Source: an uncultured Clostridia bacterium (GTDB taxonomy: Bacteria; Bacillota_A; Clostridia; TANB77; CAG-508). From it: 64,000 nucleotides of DNA. The stretch covers positions 25,002 through 89,001 of the forward strand of contig CANQQF010000004.1 in the NCBI GenBank assembly GCA_947625985.1. The letters are read 5' to 3'. A model generated the notes under the pieces. That model was not told the DNA's origin and ran no database searches. It saw only the letters and a program-made list of their open reading frames with translations. A program made the position numbers and the translations under genes. Below are positions 23,858 to 34,874 of the stretch, one piece after another (positions within the stretch are counted from its first letter, which is position 1; the number at the start of each line of letters is the position of its first letter).

Positions 23858-26800
23858 GAAAGTAAATAAAATTTTGCAAATTAGTGGCACAATGTTAACA
23901 AAGGAACAGTTACAAAAACATTTAGAAAAAATTGCTTCAGAACAAAATATAACTATTAAATCACAAAAAGAAACATATCCGGTACCACATATGTTAGAAA
24001 ATTTTAAAATGATACAAGAAGTATATCAAGTTTTAAATGAACATTTAAAACTTGGAATTACAATACATCCAGCTGGTGAATGGATTTTAGATAATTTATA
24101 TGCAATTGAAGAAACTGTTAAAATGATTCAGAGAGAATTAACATTAAAGAAATATATAAATTTCCCTGGAATAATAAATGGAAATTATGCAGGATTTGCA
24201 AGAGTATATGTACTAGCTAGTGAAATTATTGCATATACAGATAATGATATAAAACGAGAGAATTTAGAAGAATATTTAATTAGTTATCAAAATAAAAAAA
24301 CTTTAAGTATGGACGAAATATGGAATATAGGAATTTTTCTTCAAATAGCAGTAATAGAAAATATAGCTCAAATTTGTAAATCAATTTATGCTAGTCAAAT
24401 GCAGAAACTAAAAGCAGAAAATATAGTAGAGAGAATTGTTGAAAATAAAGAAAAGCAACTCAAAGAACCTTTGAAAAAAATAGAAGGTTTTGAAGAAATA
24501 GTTTATCCTAATACTCGTTATTCATTTATAGAATATATGTCTTTTATTTTGAAACGTTATGGAAAAAAAGGATATAGTTTTTTAAGAGTTTTAGAGGAAA
24601 CTGTTGAGATGACAGGAACTACAATTTCAGATGTAATAAAAAAAGAGCATTTTGATATAGCAATGAAAAAAGTACTGATGGGAAACGGAATTACAAGTAT
24701 TAAAGAGCTTCAAAGATTAAATTTTCTAGATATGTTTGAGAGAATAAATGGAGTAGAAGATTTATTAAAGCAAGATCCAGCAGGTATATACGAATTTATG
24801 GACTACAAAACAAAAGAATATTACAGAACAAAAATAAAAGAAATTGCAAATACAACAAGGATTTCTGAAATATATATTACGAAAAAAATAATAGAATTAG
24901 CAAAACAAAAAGATATTTTTTTAAAAGAAGCACATATAGGCTACTATATTATAGGAAATGGAATAAATGATTTATATGATGCATTAGGATATAAGAATAG
25001 TAGAAAAATGAAAATAAGAAATAAAGTAAAATTTTATATTTTTAGCATTATAAGTTTAAGCAGTATATTATCGTTGGTTACAACTCTTTCATTAAAAGTC
25101 CATCAAATAAATTTTGGATTATTTTTAATAGGTTTTCTGATATTCTTTATTCCAGCTTCCGAAATTGTAATACAGTTGATTCAATGGATGTTGGGAAAAT
25201 TTGTAAAGCCTAAAATGATTCCAAAACTAGATATGCAAAAAGGAATCCCTGAAGAATATGCAACAATGGTAGTAATACCTACTATATTAAATAGTAGTAA
25301 AAAAACTAAACAATTAATAAAAAAGTTAGAAGTTTTTTATCTAGCAAATAAGTCAAAAAATATATATTTTACATTGCTTGGAGATTGTACTGAAAGTAAA
25401 AATAAACAAATGCCATTTGATGAAGATATAATAAAAACAGGAAAAGAAACAATTCAAAAATTAAATGAAAAATATAAAGTAAAAGAAAACGAATTTCCAA
25501 TATTTAATTTTATTTATAGGAAAAGAAAATGGAATGAGAAACAAGGAAAGTACTTAGGTTGGGAACGAAAAAGAGGGATGTTATATCAATTAAATGAGTT
25601 TTTATTAGGAAAGGAACAAGAAGATTTCCAAGTAAATACATTAGAAGGAAATGTACCTAAAATAAAATATATAATAACACTTGATGCAGATACAGATTTA
25701 GTATTAAATTCTGCATTTGAACTAGTTGGAGCTATGACACATATATTAAACTTACCAGTTATTGATGAACGAACAAATACTGTTATAGATGGTTATGGAT
25801 TAATACAACCAAGGGTTGGAGTTAATTTAGAAATAAGCAATAAGAATTTATTTACAAAAATATTTGCGGGAGCAGGAGGAATTGATTTATATACAAATGC
25901 TATATCAGATATGTATCAAGATAATTTTGAAGAAGGGATTTTTACTGGAAAAGGAATTTATGATTTACAAGTATTTCAGAGAGTAATGAAAAATAAAATT
26001 CCTGAAAACACAGTCTTAAGTCACGATTTATTAGAAGGAAGCTATGTAAGAACTGGATTAGCAACAGATATAGTAATTATGGATGGATATCCTGAAAAAT
26101 ACAATAGTTTTATGAGTAGACTGTCACGATGGATACGTGGTGATTGGCAGATTTTAAAATGGTTAAAAAGAAAAAGTTCTTTAAATATGTTATCTAAATA
26201 TAAAATATTTGATAATCTCAGAAGAAGTATTTTTGAAATAAGTATAATGATTGGATATATTTTTTTGCTTATAATAAATATTTTCTACAAAAAGATAACA
26301 TTTGGATTTTCAATAGGGCTAACTATTATTGTAATTTTACCTTTTATATTAGAATTACTAAATTTAATAATCTTTAAAAAACAAGGTGAGCAAAAGCAGA
26401 AAACTTTCACTCCACAAATTTCAGGTGTAAAAGGAGCTTTTTTTAGAGCTGTAATAACATTTGGTTGTTTGCCATATAAAGCATATACATCAATTAAGGC
26501 AATAACAAAGACTTTATATAGAGTATGTATAACACATAAAAATATGCTAGAATGGACAACTTCAGAAGAAGCGGAAAGACAAGCAAAAACCGACATTTGG
26601 TCATACTTAAATCAAATGTGGTTTAATTTGCTATCAGGTGTAATTGCAATTACAATAGGAGTATATAGAATTAACGCATTTTCATTAATTTCTGGCATTA
26701 TTTGGGTTTTAACCCCTATTTTAATGTGCTATATAAGTCGTGAAGAAACAGAATTAAAACCTGTACAAAAAATAACAGAAGAAGACCAGAAATATATTTT

Positions 26801-29800
26801 TGAAATAGGGAAAAAAACATGGAGTTTTTTTGAAAAATTTTTAAATAAGAGAAATAATTATTTAATACCAGACAATTATCAAGAAGATAGAAAAGAGGTA
26901 ATAATCCCAAGGACATCATCAACAAATATAGGACTTTCAATGTTAGCAGTTATTGCTGCATATGACTTAAAATATATAAATTTAGAAAGATGTATGGATT
27001 TATTAAATAATATAATAACAACAATAAGTGAACTTCCAAAATGGAATGGGCATCTATATAACTGGTATGAGATTAGAAAAAAAGAGCCACTAATTCCAAG
27101 ATATATATCCACAGTAGATAGTGGGAATTTTGTAGGGTATTTATATGTTACAAAGAGCTTTTTAATAGAAATATTAAAAAACACGAAAGAGAAAGAAAGA
27201 CCTAATATTAATAATAATCAAATTAAAAATCAAATAGAAATAGTGGGAAATATGATAGAGGAAACTAATTTTTCTTTGTTATATCATAAAGAGCATCAAA
27301 TTTTTTCAATTGGATTTAATATTGAAGAAAATAAATTGACAGATTCATATTATGATTTATTGGCTTCAGAAGCAAGACAGGCAAGCTTAGTAGCTATAGC
27401 TAAAAAAGATGTACCTGTAAAACATTGGAGCAGTTTAAGTAGAACATTAACTACAGTTGGGAAGTATAAAGGACTGATTTCATGGTCTGGAACAGCTTTT
27501 GAGTATTTAATGCCTAACATAAATATGAAAAATTATAAAGGTAGCTTGCTTGATGAATCTTGTAAATTTATGTTAATGAATCAGATGGAGTATACTAAAA
27601 AATTAAACATACCTTGGGGAATTTCAGAAGCTGCTTTTAATGTTAAAGATTTACACTCGAACTATCAATACAAAGCATTTGGAATTCCATGGTTGGGTTT
27701 AAAAAGAGGATTAGCAGATGAAATGGTAGTTAGTTCTTATGGAAGCATATTAGCAATTAACGAAATTCCTAAAGATGTTGTAAAAAACTTAAAAGTACTT
27801 GATGAACAAGGAATGTATAATAAATATGGTTTTTATGAAGCGATTGATTATACACCTGAAAGAGTAGAAAAAGGAAAAAGAGCAAGTGTTGTAAAAACAT
27901 ATATGGCACATCATCAAGCGTTAATTTTGTTATCCATAAACAACTTTTTTAATAATAATATTTTTCAAAAAAGATTTTCTGACAATCCAGAGATTGAGGC
28001 AGTAAACATATTACTGCAAGAACGTATACCAGAAAAAGTGATTATAACTAAAGAGAATAAAGAAAAAGTAGAAAAACCAAAATATTTTGATTACGAAAAT
28101 TATACCAAACAAACATATAGAAAAATAGATACAAGAATAGTTAAAGGTAATGTAATATCAAATGAAGATTATACAGTAGCTATGAATCAATATGGAATGG
28201 GTTTTAGCAAATATAAAGATATATATATTAATAGATTTAAAGAAACTAAACCTTATAACCAAGGAATACAATTTTATATAAAAAATATTAAATCAAAATC
28301 AATTTGGAATATGTCATATGAAAAAGATGAAGAAAGTCAATACAAAGTTTCTTTTATGCCAGATAAAAATGAAATAGAAAAAATAAATGGAAGTATAAAA
28401 AGCAAGATTGAAAGCATAGTAGTTCCTAATGAACCAGTTGAAATAAGAAGACTTTCTTTAGAAAATATAGGTAATGATGAAGAGGTTTTAGAGATAACAT
28501 CGTTTTTTGAACCAATATTATCAGATAAATTTCAAGACTATGCACATCAGGCTTTTAATAATCTTTTTTTGAATTTTAATTTTAATAACGAAACAGATAG
28601 TATTGAAATTAGAAGAAAAAGCTTATATTTGAAAACAAGTCTATATACTGAAGATGAATCTATCGGAGATGTTGAATATGAAATAGATAAAGAAAAATTT
28701 TTAGGAAGAGGAAATTTAGGAATCCCTAAAATGATAAAAAATTCTATACCTTTTTCAAAACATATAGGAATTGTTACTGATCCAATTGTGGCTTTAAAGA
28801 AAACGGTAAAAGTACCAGTAGGTAAAAAAGTAAAAATAAATTTAATCATATCTGTCGGGGAAAATGAGGAAATCGTTAAAGAAAATTTAATAAAATATCA
28901 ATCACAAGAAAATATAAAATTAGCTTTTGATTTATCTAAAGTTAGAGTAGAAGAAGAGAGTAGATATTTGGGAATAAAAGGTAGAGATATAGAGTTATAT
29001 CAAAAACTAATGACTTATATAGTTTTTGACAACCCTATTAGATCTATCAATATAAAAAAACTTCCAAAAGATAGATATCAGAAACAAGAAATATGGAAAT
29101 ATGGAATATCAGGAGACTTACCTATATTACTTGTAAAAATAAAAGATGTAAATGATAGTTATGTGATAAAGGAAGCTTTAAAAGCATATGAATATTTGAA
29201 AATTAAAAATATAGAAACAGAATTAGTTATAATTGATGAAGAAAAACATAGTTATGAAAATTATGTAAAAGAAGAAATAGAAACAGAAATTTTAAATAAC
29301 CATATGGGATTTATGAAAAATATAAAGGGAGGAATTTTTCATATTTCAAAAGAGGAAGTTAGTAGAGAAGATGTATCATTAATTGAATTTCTAGCAACAG
29401 TAGTTATAGATAGTAGTGTTGGTGGAATTGAAAATAATTTAAGAGAAAATGAAGAAAGATATTTGGAACAATATAAATTAATTAGTGATGAACCGAAAAA
29501 ACCAGGGGTTGTTATAGAAGAAAATGAAGATATAGATATTTTAAGTAACAAGGAAAATTTAAAATATTATAATGAATATGGAGGATTTTCAGAAGATGGG
29601 AAACAATATTTAATAAGAACAAATAAAGAAAATAGATTGCCAACAGTATGGTCACATATTATGGCAAATGAAAAGTTTGGAACTGTTATAACAGAAAATA
29701 TGGGTGGATATACTTGGTATAAAAATTGTAGATTAAATAGAGTAAGTACATGGCACAATGACGCAACATTAGACATACCTTCAGAGATAATTTTTATAAA

Positions 29801-31949
29801 AGATGAAGAAAGTAAAACAAGTTGGTCTATTGGTCAAAATCCAAAACCTGATCAAAATAACTATAATGTTATATATGGATTTGGTTTTGCAAAATATATT
29901 CATAAAAGTATGGGAGTAGAACAAGATCTAGAAGTTTTTGTTCCAAGAAATGACAGCGTTAAAGTTGGAATATTAAAGCTTAAAAATACTACCTTGCATA
30001 AGAAAAAATTTAAGATTATACAATATATAGATTTAACAATGGGAGAAGATGAGATAAATACAAAAGGAAATTTAATTGTTAGATATGATAGAAATAATAA
30101 TATTCTATATTCTAAAAAATTAGTTCAAGATAGTTTACAAGATAATATTATTTATACAACAAGTAGTGAGATAGTTAATTCTTATACTGGTGATAAAAGA
30201 GATTTTTTAGGAAATGGAGGATTAAAAAATCCTGATGGTTTAATTAAAGTTGAATTAAATAATAATAATGGAATAGGAAAAGAAGCTTGTTTGGCATATG
30301 AAATAGATATTGAACTTGATAGTCTTTCTCAAAAAGAAATATCTTTAGTTTTAGGAGCGGAAGAGACAGTAATAGATAGTAAAAATATAGCATACAAATA
30401 TAGGAAAATTGAAAAATGTAAAGAAGAACTAAAAAATGTTAAACAATATTGGAAAGATTTATTAGGTAGATTACAAGTAGATACTCCATTAGAATCATTA
30501 AATATTTTTCTAAATGGATGGACTTTGTATCAAACAATTACCAGTAGAATTGTTGCTAGAAGTGGGTTTTACCAGTCAGGCGGAGCATATGGATTTAGAG
30601 ATCAGTTACAAGATACTTTATGTTTAAAATTTATTGAGCCTAAAATGTTGGAAAAACAAATATACAAGCATGCTGCACATCAATTCATAGAAGGAGATGT
30701 TGAGCATTGGTGGCATGAAAGTGAAAATAAAGGAATTAGAACTAAGTTTTCAGATGATTTACTATGGTTAGTATATGCAGTATGTGAATATATTGAATTT
30801 TCTGGAGATTTTAGTATTCTAAAAAAGGAAATCAACTATTTACAGGGAGAAAAACTGCCAGAAAACATTGATGAAAAATATGATGTATATTTGCCTTCTT
30901 CAGAAATAGGTACTTTATATGAACATTGTATAAAGGCAATAGAGAGAAGTCTCGATTTTGGAGAGAATGGACTCCCTAAAATAGGAAGTGGGGATTGGAA
31001 TGATGGTTTTAATAAAATAGGAAACAAAGGAAAAGGAGAAAGTGTTTGGTTAGGATTTTTTCTATATACCATTTTGACGAGATTTATTCCAATATGTGAA
31101 CAACAGGGAGATGTTAAATTAGCAGAAAAGTATAAAAAGATACAAGTAGAATTGAAAAGATCTTTGAATGGAAATGCATGGGATGGCAGATGGTATAGAA
31201 GGGCATATATGGATAATGGACAAGTTCTTGGAAGCATGGAAAATGATGAGTGTAAAATAGACAGTATTGCTCAAAGTTGGAGTGTTATTTCAAACGCAGG
31301 AGATAATGACAAAAAATATATATCAATGGAAAGTTTGGAAAATCATTTAATAGACAGAGAAAATGGGATTATTAAATTATTGGATCCACCGTTTGAAAAA
31401 GGAAAAATTGATCCAGGATATATAAAATCATATCTTCCAGGGGTAAGAGAAAATGGAGGACAATACACACATTCCGCAATATGGGTAGTAATAGCTGAAA
31501 GTATTTTAGGATTTGGAGATAAGGCAGTGGAATTATATAGAATGATTAATCCAATTGAACATGCAAGAACAAAAGAAGCAGCTCAAAAATATAAAGTTGA
31601 GCCATATGTAATAGCTGCTGATATTTATGGTAATAAAAATTTAGCAGGTAGAGGTGGTTGGACATGGTATACAGGTTCAAGTAGTTGGTATTATAAGGCA
31701 GGTATTCAACATATACTTGGACTTAAAATTGAAAAAGGTATCATGAGTTTTTCACCATGTATACCTAAAGACTGGAAACAATATAAAATAAAATATAAGT
31801 GGAAAAAGAGCATATATAATATAAAAGTGGAAAATCCTGAAGGAAAAAACAATGGAGTTAAAAAGGTTTATTTAAATAATAAAGCTGTAGAAAATGCAAT
31901 AAAGCTAGAAGGAGAAGGAAAAATTTATAATGTAAAAATAATTTTATAA
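23856..31949 (+). CDS. giant cyclic beta-1,2-glucan synthase-like protein (NdvB/ChvB type: GT84 + GH94)
   Basis: The protein is about 2,697 residues, starting at TTG (23856) nine bases after AAGGAG. Membrane segments appear near 390-435, 795-835 and 920-960. Between the first two lies a processive glycosyltransferase domain with DADTD (about 610), HDLLEG (about 723) and RWIRGDWQ (about 758). A glucoamylase-like middle region follows (WGISEAAFN near 1254, YMAHHQA). The C-terminal 750 residues are a GH94 phosphorylase fold: FRDQLQDTL, HQFIEGDVEHWWHE, and the general-acid Asp in GSGDWNDG (about 2378). In Rhizobiaceae this architecture makes, cyclises and trims beta-1,2-glucan. Homologues occur in clostridia, where the product has seldom been studied. 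The gene follows cwlD by 67 bases. Confidence 0.85.
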   Translation: MKVNKILQISGTMLTKEQLQKHLEKIASEQNITIKSQKETYPVPHMLENFKMIQEVYQVLNEHLKLGITIHPAGEWILDNLYAIEETVKMIQRELTLKKYINFPGIINGNYAGFARVYVLASEIIAYTDNDIKRENLEEYLISYQNKKTLSMDEIWNIGIFLQIAVIENIAQICKSIYASQMQKLKAENIVERIVENKEKQLKEPLKKIEGFEEIVYPNTRYSFIEYMSFILKRYGKKGYSFLRVLEETVEMTGTTISDVIKKEHFDIAMKKVLMGNGITSIKELQRLNFLDMFERINGVEDLLKQDPAGIYEFMDYKTKEYYRTKIKEIANTTRISEIYITKKIIELAKQKDIFLKEAHIGYYIIGNGINDLYDALGYKNSRKMKIRNKVKFYIFSIISLSSILSLVTTLSLKVHQINFGLFLIGFLIFFIPASEIVIQLIQWMLGKFVKPKMIPKLDMQKGIPEEYATMVVIPTILNSSKKTKQLIKKLEVFYLANKSKNIYFTLLGDCTESKNKQMPFDEDIIKTGKETIQKLNEKYKVKENEFPIFNFIYRKRKWNEKQGKYLGWERKRGMLYQLNEFLLGKEQEDFQVNTLEGNVPKIKYIITLDADTDLVLNSAFELVGAMTHILNLPVIDERTNTVIDGYGLIQPRVGVNLEISNKNLFTKIFAGAGGIDLYTNAISDMYQDNFEEGIFTGKGIYDLQVFQRVMKNKIPENTVLSHDLLEGSYVRTGLATDIVIMDGYPEKYNSFMSRLSRWIRGDWQILKWLKRKSSLNMLSKYKIFDNLRRSIFEISIMIGYIFLLIINIFYKKITFGFSIGLTIIVILPFILELLNLIIFKKQGEQKQKTFTPQISGVKGAFFRAVITFGCLPYKAYTSIKAITKTLYRVCITHKNMLEWTTSEEAERQAKTDIWSYLNQMWFNLLSGVIAITIGVYRINAFSLISGIIWVLTPILMCYISREETELKPVQKITEEDQKYIFEIGKKTWSFFEKFLNKRNNYLIPDNYQEDRKEVIIPRTSSTNIGLSMLAVIAAYDLKYINLERCMDLLNNIITTISELPKWNGHLYNWYEIRKKEPLIPRYISTVDSGNFVGYLYVTKSFLIEILKNTKEKERPNINNNQIKNQIEIVGNMIEETNFSLLYHKEHQIFSIGFNIEENKLTDSYYDLLASEARQASLVAIAKKDVPVKHWSSLSRTLTTVGKYKGLISWSGTAFEYLMPNINMKNYKGSLLDESCKFMLMNQMEYTKKLNIPWGISEAAFNVKDLHSNYQYKAFGIPWLGLKRGLADEMVVSSYGSILAINEIPKDVVKNLKVLDEQGMYNKYGFYEAIDYTPERVEKGKRASVVKTYMAHHQALILLSINNFFNNNIFQKRFSDNPEIEAVNILLQERIPEKVIITKENKEKVEKPKYFDYENYTKQTYRKIDTRIVKGNVISNEDYTVAMNQYGMGFSKYKDIYINRFKETKPYNQGIQFYIKNIKSKSIWNMSYEKDEESQYKVSFMPDKNEIEKINGSIKSKIESIVVPNEPVEIRRLSLENIGNDEEVLEITSFFEPILSDKFQDYAHQAFNNLFLNFNFNNETDSIEIRRKSLYLKTSLYTEDESIGDVEYEIDKEKFLGRGNLGIPKMIKNSIPFSKHIGIVTDPIVALKKTVKVPVGKKVKINLIISVGENEEIVKENLIKYQSQENIKLAFDLSKVRVEEESRYLGIKGRDIELYQKLMTYIVFDNPIRSINIKKLPKDRYQKQEIWKYGISGDLPILLVKIKDVNDSYVIKEALKAYEYLKIKNIETELVIIDEEKHSYENYVKEEIETEILNNHMGFMKNIKGGIFHISKEEVSREDVSLIEFLATVVIDSSVGGIENNLRENEERYLEQYKLISDEPKKPGVVIEENEDIDILSNKENLKYYNEYGGFSEDGKQYLIRTNKENRLPTVWSHIMANEKFGTVITENMGGYTWYKNCRLNRVSTWHNDATLDIPSEIIFIKDEESKTSWSIGQNPKPDQNNYNVIYGFGFAKYIHKSMGVEQDLEVFVPRNDSVKVGILKLKNTTLHKKKFKIIQYIDLTMGEDEINTKGNLIVRYDRNNNILYSKKLVQDSLQDNIIYTTSSEIVNSYTGDKRDFLGNGGLKNPDGLIKVELNNNNGIGKEACLAYEIDIELDSLSQKEISLVLGAEETVIDSKNIAYKYRKIEKCKEELKNVKQYWKDLLGRLQVDTPLESLNIFLNGWTLYQTITSRIVARSGFYQSGGAYGFRDQLQDTLCLKFIEPKMLEKQIYKHAAHQFIEGDVEHWWHESENKGIRTKFSDDLLWLVYAVCEYIEFSGDFSILKKEINYLQGEKLPENIDEKYDVYLPSSEIGTLYEHCIKAIERSLDFGENGLPKIGSGDWNDGFNKIGNKGKGESVWLGFFLYTILTRFIPICEQQGDVKLAEKYKKIQVELKRSLNGNAWDGRWYRRAYMDNGQVLGSMENDECKIDSIAQSWSVISNAGDNDKKYISMESLENHLIDRENGIIKLLDPPFEKGKIDPGYIKSYLPGVRENGGQYTHSAIWVVIAESILGFGDKAVELYRMINPIEHARTKEAAQKYKVEPYVIAADIYGNKNLAGRGGWTWYTGSSSWYYKAGIQHILGLKIEKGIMSFSPCIPKDWKQYKIKYKWKKSIYNIKVENPEGKNNGVKKVYLNNKAVENAIKLEGEGKIYNVKIIL

Positions 31950-31985
31950 TATTACATTCATATTACGAAAAAATTACAAAAACAC

Positions 31986-32014
31986 TTGTATAAAAAAAAT
32001 AATTGTGATATAAA
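31986..32014 (+). promoter_or_regulatory. promoter of the response regulator gene
   Basis: TTGTAT (31986-31991), 17 bases, and TATAAA (32009-32014) with a TGA extension are present. The ATG at 32023 lies too close to this -10 to be the start, supporting the GTG at 32053. Confidence 0.6.
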
Positions 32015-32052
32015 TATAATTAATGAAATCAAAAAAGAAAGGCGGAGTATTT

Positions 32053-32784
32053 GTGGAAGAAGATAGAGATGTAAAAACAATATTGATTGTTGATGATGAA
32101 GAACCAATAAGAAATATATTAATACACAATTTAAGTAAAGAAGGGTATAATGTAATTGAGGCAAGCGATGGATTAACAGCTGTTGATATGGCGTTAGAGA
32201 AGAAACCGGATTTAATTTTATTAGATATAATGTTACCAAAATTAGATGGATTATCTGTATGCAAAAGAATAAAAAATTCCATGAATGTACCTATTTTAAT
32301 GTTAACTGCAAAAGATGGAGAGATAGATAAGATATTAGGTCTTGAATTAGGTGCAGATGATTATATTACAAAGCCTTTTAGCGTTAGAGAACTAGTAGCA
32401 AGAGTTAAAGCAAATTTAAGAAAAATAGAAGTAAATGTTAATACAAATGAATCAGAAAAAGCTGATGATAAGAAAGATAGCAAGATAATTGTTGGTGAAT
32501 TAGAATTAGATGTTGAAAAATTTGAAGTAAAAGTTAGAGGGGAAATTATTGATTTAACTTTAAGAGAATTTGAAGTATTAAAATTCTTAGCAACACAACC
32601 AGGACAAGTGGTAACAAGAGAGACTCTACTTGAAAAAGTATGGGGATATGAATATTATGGAGATATAAGGACAGTAGATGTTACAGTAAGAAGAATCCGT
32701 GAAAAAATAGAAAAAGATACTTCAACACCTCAAATATTAATAACTAAGCGAGGAGTTGGATATTATATAGATGATTCAAAGTAG
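32053..32784 (+). CDS. OmpR/PhoB-family response regulator (orphan)
   Basis: The 243-residue regulator has a complete receiver (about 8-120: VDDEEPIR, phospho-acceptor Asp in LILLDIMLP, LTAK, KPFSVREL). The C-terminal winged helix (about 150-240) reads LREFEVLKFLATQPGQVVTRE, RTVDVTVRRIREKIE, TKRGVGYYI, as in WalR/PhoP/PhoB. The GTG at 32053 with GGAG five bases before it is preferred to an in-frame ATG 30 bases upstream that has no ribosome site. No histidine kinase gene lies beside it; the next gene is ispG after a hairpin. Its kinase must be elsewhere. Confidence 0.88.
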   Translation: MEEDRDVKTILIVDDEEPIRNILIHNLSKEGYNVIEASDGLTAVDMALEKKPDLILLDIMLPKLDGLSVCKRIKNSMNVPILMLTAKDGEIDKILGLELGADDYITKPFSVRELVARVKANLRKIEVNVNTNESEKADDKKDSKIIVGELELDVEKFEVKVRGEIIDLTLREFEVLKFLATQPGQVVTRETLLEKVWGYEYYGDIRTVDVTVRRIREKIEKDTSTPQILITKRGVGYYIDDSK

Positions 32785-32828
32785 TAAAATAATATAAAAG
32801 ATAACTAAGTTGAATTGTATTGCATAAT

Positions 32829-32877
32829 TTGTCGTAGCCTATGTAATGTTTTATTGGCTACGACAATAATGTTTTTA
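32829..32877 (+). terminator. terminator-like hairpin after the response regulator
   Basis: An 11-bp perfect stem TTGTCGTAGCC (32829-32839 with 32856-32866) is present. The T-run starts a few bases later, so termination may be partial. Confidence 0.6.
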
Positions 32878-32910
32878 TAATTAAAAAAGTATTTAATAAG
32901 GAGCAATGAA

Positions 32911-33966
32911 ATGATACATAGAAATAATACAAGAAAAATTATGGTTGGAAATGTTCAGATAGGTGGACAAAATAGGGTTGTTATACAATCAATGTGTAAT
33001 ACTAAAACAAAGGATATACATGCTACTGTAGAACAAATTTTACAATTGGAAAAAATAGGCTGTGAAATAATTAGAGTTGCTTGTTTAGATATAGAAGATG
33101 CACAAGCTATAAAGGAAATAAAAAAACAGATTCATATACCAATAGTTGCAGATATTCACTTTGATTATAAAATTGCGTTAGAAGCTATTAAATCAGGTGT
33201 TGATAAAGTTAGAATTAATCCAGGAAATATTGGATCTGAAGAAAAAGTTAAAGCGGTTGTAGATGCTTGTAAAGAAAAGAATTTACCAATTAGAATAGGT
33301 GTAAATGGAGGATCTTTAGAAAAAGATTTACTCGAAAAATATGGAAAACCTACAGCAAAAGCAATGGTTGAAAGTGCAAAGAGACATGTAGAAATATTGG
33401 AAAAATTAGAATTTTTTGATATTGCTATTTCATTAAAAGCTTCAACATTAGATTTATGTATTGAAGCTTATGAAGAAGCAGCAAAAACTTTTGATTATCC
33501 ATTACATTTAGGGATAACTGAATCAGGAACAGAATTTAGTGGAACAATTAAATCAAGTATTGGTCTTGGAATAATGTTAAGAGAGGGAATAGGAGACACT
33601 ATAAGGGTATCATTATCAGATGATCCTGTTAAAGAAGTACCAGTAGCTAAAGAAATTTTAAAAGATTGTAATTTATATTCAAAGGTTCCTACATTAATTG
33701 CATGTCCTACATGTGGAAGAACTCAAATTAATTTAATTCCAATGGCAAAAGAAGTTGAAGATTTTTTGCAGACTATTCAATCAGATATAACTGTAGCTGT
33801 AATGGGATGTGCTGTTAATGGACCTGGAGAAGCTAGAGAAGCAGATATTGGAATAGCAGGAGGAATAGATGAAGGGCTTTTATTTAAAAAGGGAAAGATT
33901 ATAAAAAAAGTACCTCAAAATGAGATAGTTAAAGTTTTAAAACAAGAAATATTAAAGATGATATAG
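32911..33966 (+). CDS. ispG: 4-hydroxy-3-methylbut-2-enyl-diphosphate synthase IspG
   Basis: The 351-residue enzyme of the MEP isoprenoid pathway converts the cyclic diphosphate to HMBPP with a [4Fe-4S] cluster. The TIM-barrel half has [13 protein letters not shown] and RINPGNIG. The C-terminal reductase-like part has the cluster cysteines in CPTCGR and in [11 protein letters not shown]. Length is that of the two-domain bacterial form. AAGGAGC precedes the ATG. It is followed after 15 bases by ispH, the next enzyme of the pathway. Confidence 0.97.
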   Translation: MIHRNNTRKIMVGNVQIGGQNRVVIQSMCNTKTKDIHATVEQILQLEKIGCEIIRVACLDIEDAQAIKEIKKQIHIPIVADIHFDYKIALEAIKSGVDKVRINPGNIGSEEKVKAVVDACKEKNLPIRIGVNGGSLEKDLLEKYGKPTAKAMVESAKRHVEILEKLEFFDIAISLKASTLDLCIEAYEEAAKTFDYPLHLGITESGTEFSGTIKSSIGLGIMLREGIGDTIRVSLSDDPVKEVPVAKEILKDCNLYSKVPTLIACPTCGRTQINLIPMAKEVEDFLQTIQSDITVAVMGCAVNGPGEAREADIGIAGGIDEGLLFKKGKIIKKVPQNEIVKVLKQEILKMI

Positions 33967-33981
33967 GAAAGGTTTAAATAT

Positions 33982-34854
33982 ATGGAAGTTATAGTTGGAA
34001 AAACAGCAGGATTCTGTTATGGAGTTAAAAGAGCTGTTGAAGGTGCAAAAAAAGAAATAAAAAATTCAAAGAAAAAAATATATTGTCTTGGTGAGATAGT
34101 ACATAATAAAGAAGTTGTAAAAAATCTGGAAGAAAGAGGAATAGAATTTATTGAGAAACCAGACGAAGTAAAACAAAATGATAGTTTAACCATTATACGT
34201 GCACATGGAATACCAAAACAAATTTATAGAATGTGTAATGAAAAAAGTATTCAAATAGCAGACTATACTTGTCCAAAAGTTTTAAGAATCCATGAAATAG
34301 CAGAAGAGTATAATAAAAAAGGATATTATATTGTTTTAATTGGTTCAAAAAAACATCCAGAAAATATTGGTACGATTAGTTTTTGCGGAGAAAAAATGTC
34401 AGTTATTGAAAATATGGAAGATGTTGAAAGAGTTATAGAGGAAATAAAAAATTCAGGACATAGTAAATGTTTAGTAATTGCTCAAACAACATATCATATA
34501 GAAAGATTTAAAAAAATTGAAAAAATGATAGAAGAAAGATTGCCTGATAAAATACAGCTTGAAGTAAAAAATACCATTTGTGAAGCTACTGCTGTAAGGC
34601 AAAAAGAAACAGAAGAATTGTCAAAAAAAGTAGATAAAATGATTATAATTGGTGGAAATAATAGTTCAAATACTAAAAAACTTTATGAAGTTGCTAAACA
34701 AAATTGTGCAAATTCAATATGTATAGAAACAAAAAATGATTTAAAAAAAGAAGATTTGTGCAAATGTAAGAAGATAGGAGTTATGGCAGGAGCATCAACT
34801 CCAAGAGAGAGTATAGAAGAAGTAGTAAATAAAATCAAAGAAAGTTCAGAGTAA
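33982..34854 (+). CDS. ispH: 4-hydroxy-3-methylbut-2-enyl diphosphate reductase IspH
   Basis: The 290-residue iron-sulfur enzyme makes IPP and DMAPP. The three cluster cysteines are in AGFCYGVKRAV, YTCPKV and NTICEATAVRQ. The substrate-binding histidines are in GEIVHNKEVV and RAHGIP. It has no fused S1 domains, unlike some clostridial IspH-RpsA fusions. It lies 15 bases after ispG; GGAAAGG precedes the ATG. A terminator overlaps its stop codon and faces the convergent PBP gene. Confidence 0.97.
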   Translation: MEVIVGKTAGFCYGVKRAVEGAKKEIKNSKKKIYCLGEIVHNKEVVKNLEERGIEFIEKPDEVKQNDSLTIIRAHGIPKQIYRMCNEKSIQIADYTCPKVLRIHEIAEEYNKKGYYIVLIGSKKHPENIGTISFCGEKMSVIENMEDVERVIEEIKNSGHSKCLVIAQTTYHIERFKKIEKMIEERLPDKIQLEVKNTICEATAVRQKETEELSKKVDKMIIIGGNNSSNTKKLYEVAKQNCANSICIETKNDLKKEDLCKCKKIGVMAGASTPRESIEEVVNKIKESSE

Positions 34855-34872
34855 AATCTGAACTTTTTTTGA
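34841..34872. terminator. terminator between ispH and the convergent PBP gene
   Basis: AAAGTTCAGA (34841-34850) pairs with TCTGAACTTT (34857-34866) and a T-run follows. The loop includes the ispH stop codon. Confidence 0.85.
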
Positions 34873-34874
34873 TT

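Noticed and set aside
32023..32052. ATG start for the response regulator
   Set aside because: It has no ribosome site and lies nine bases from the -10; the GTG at 32053 has GGAG in place.
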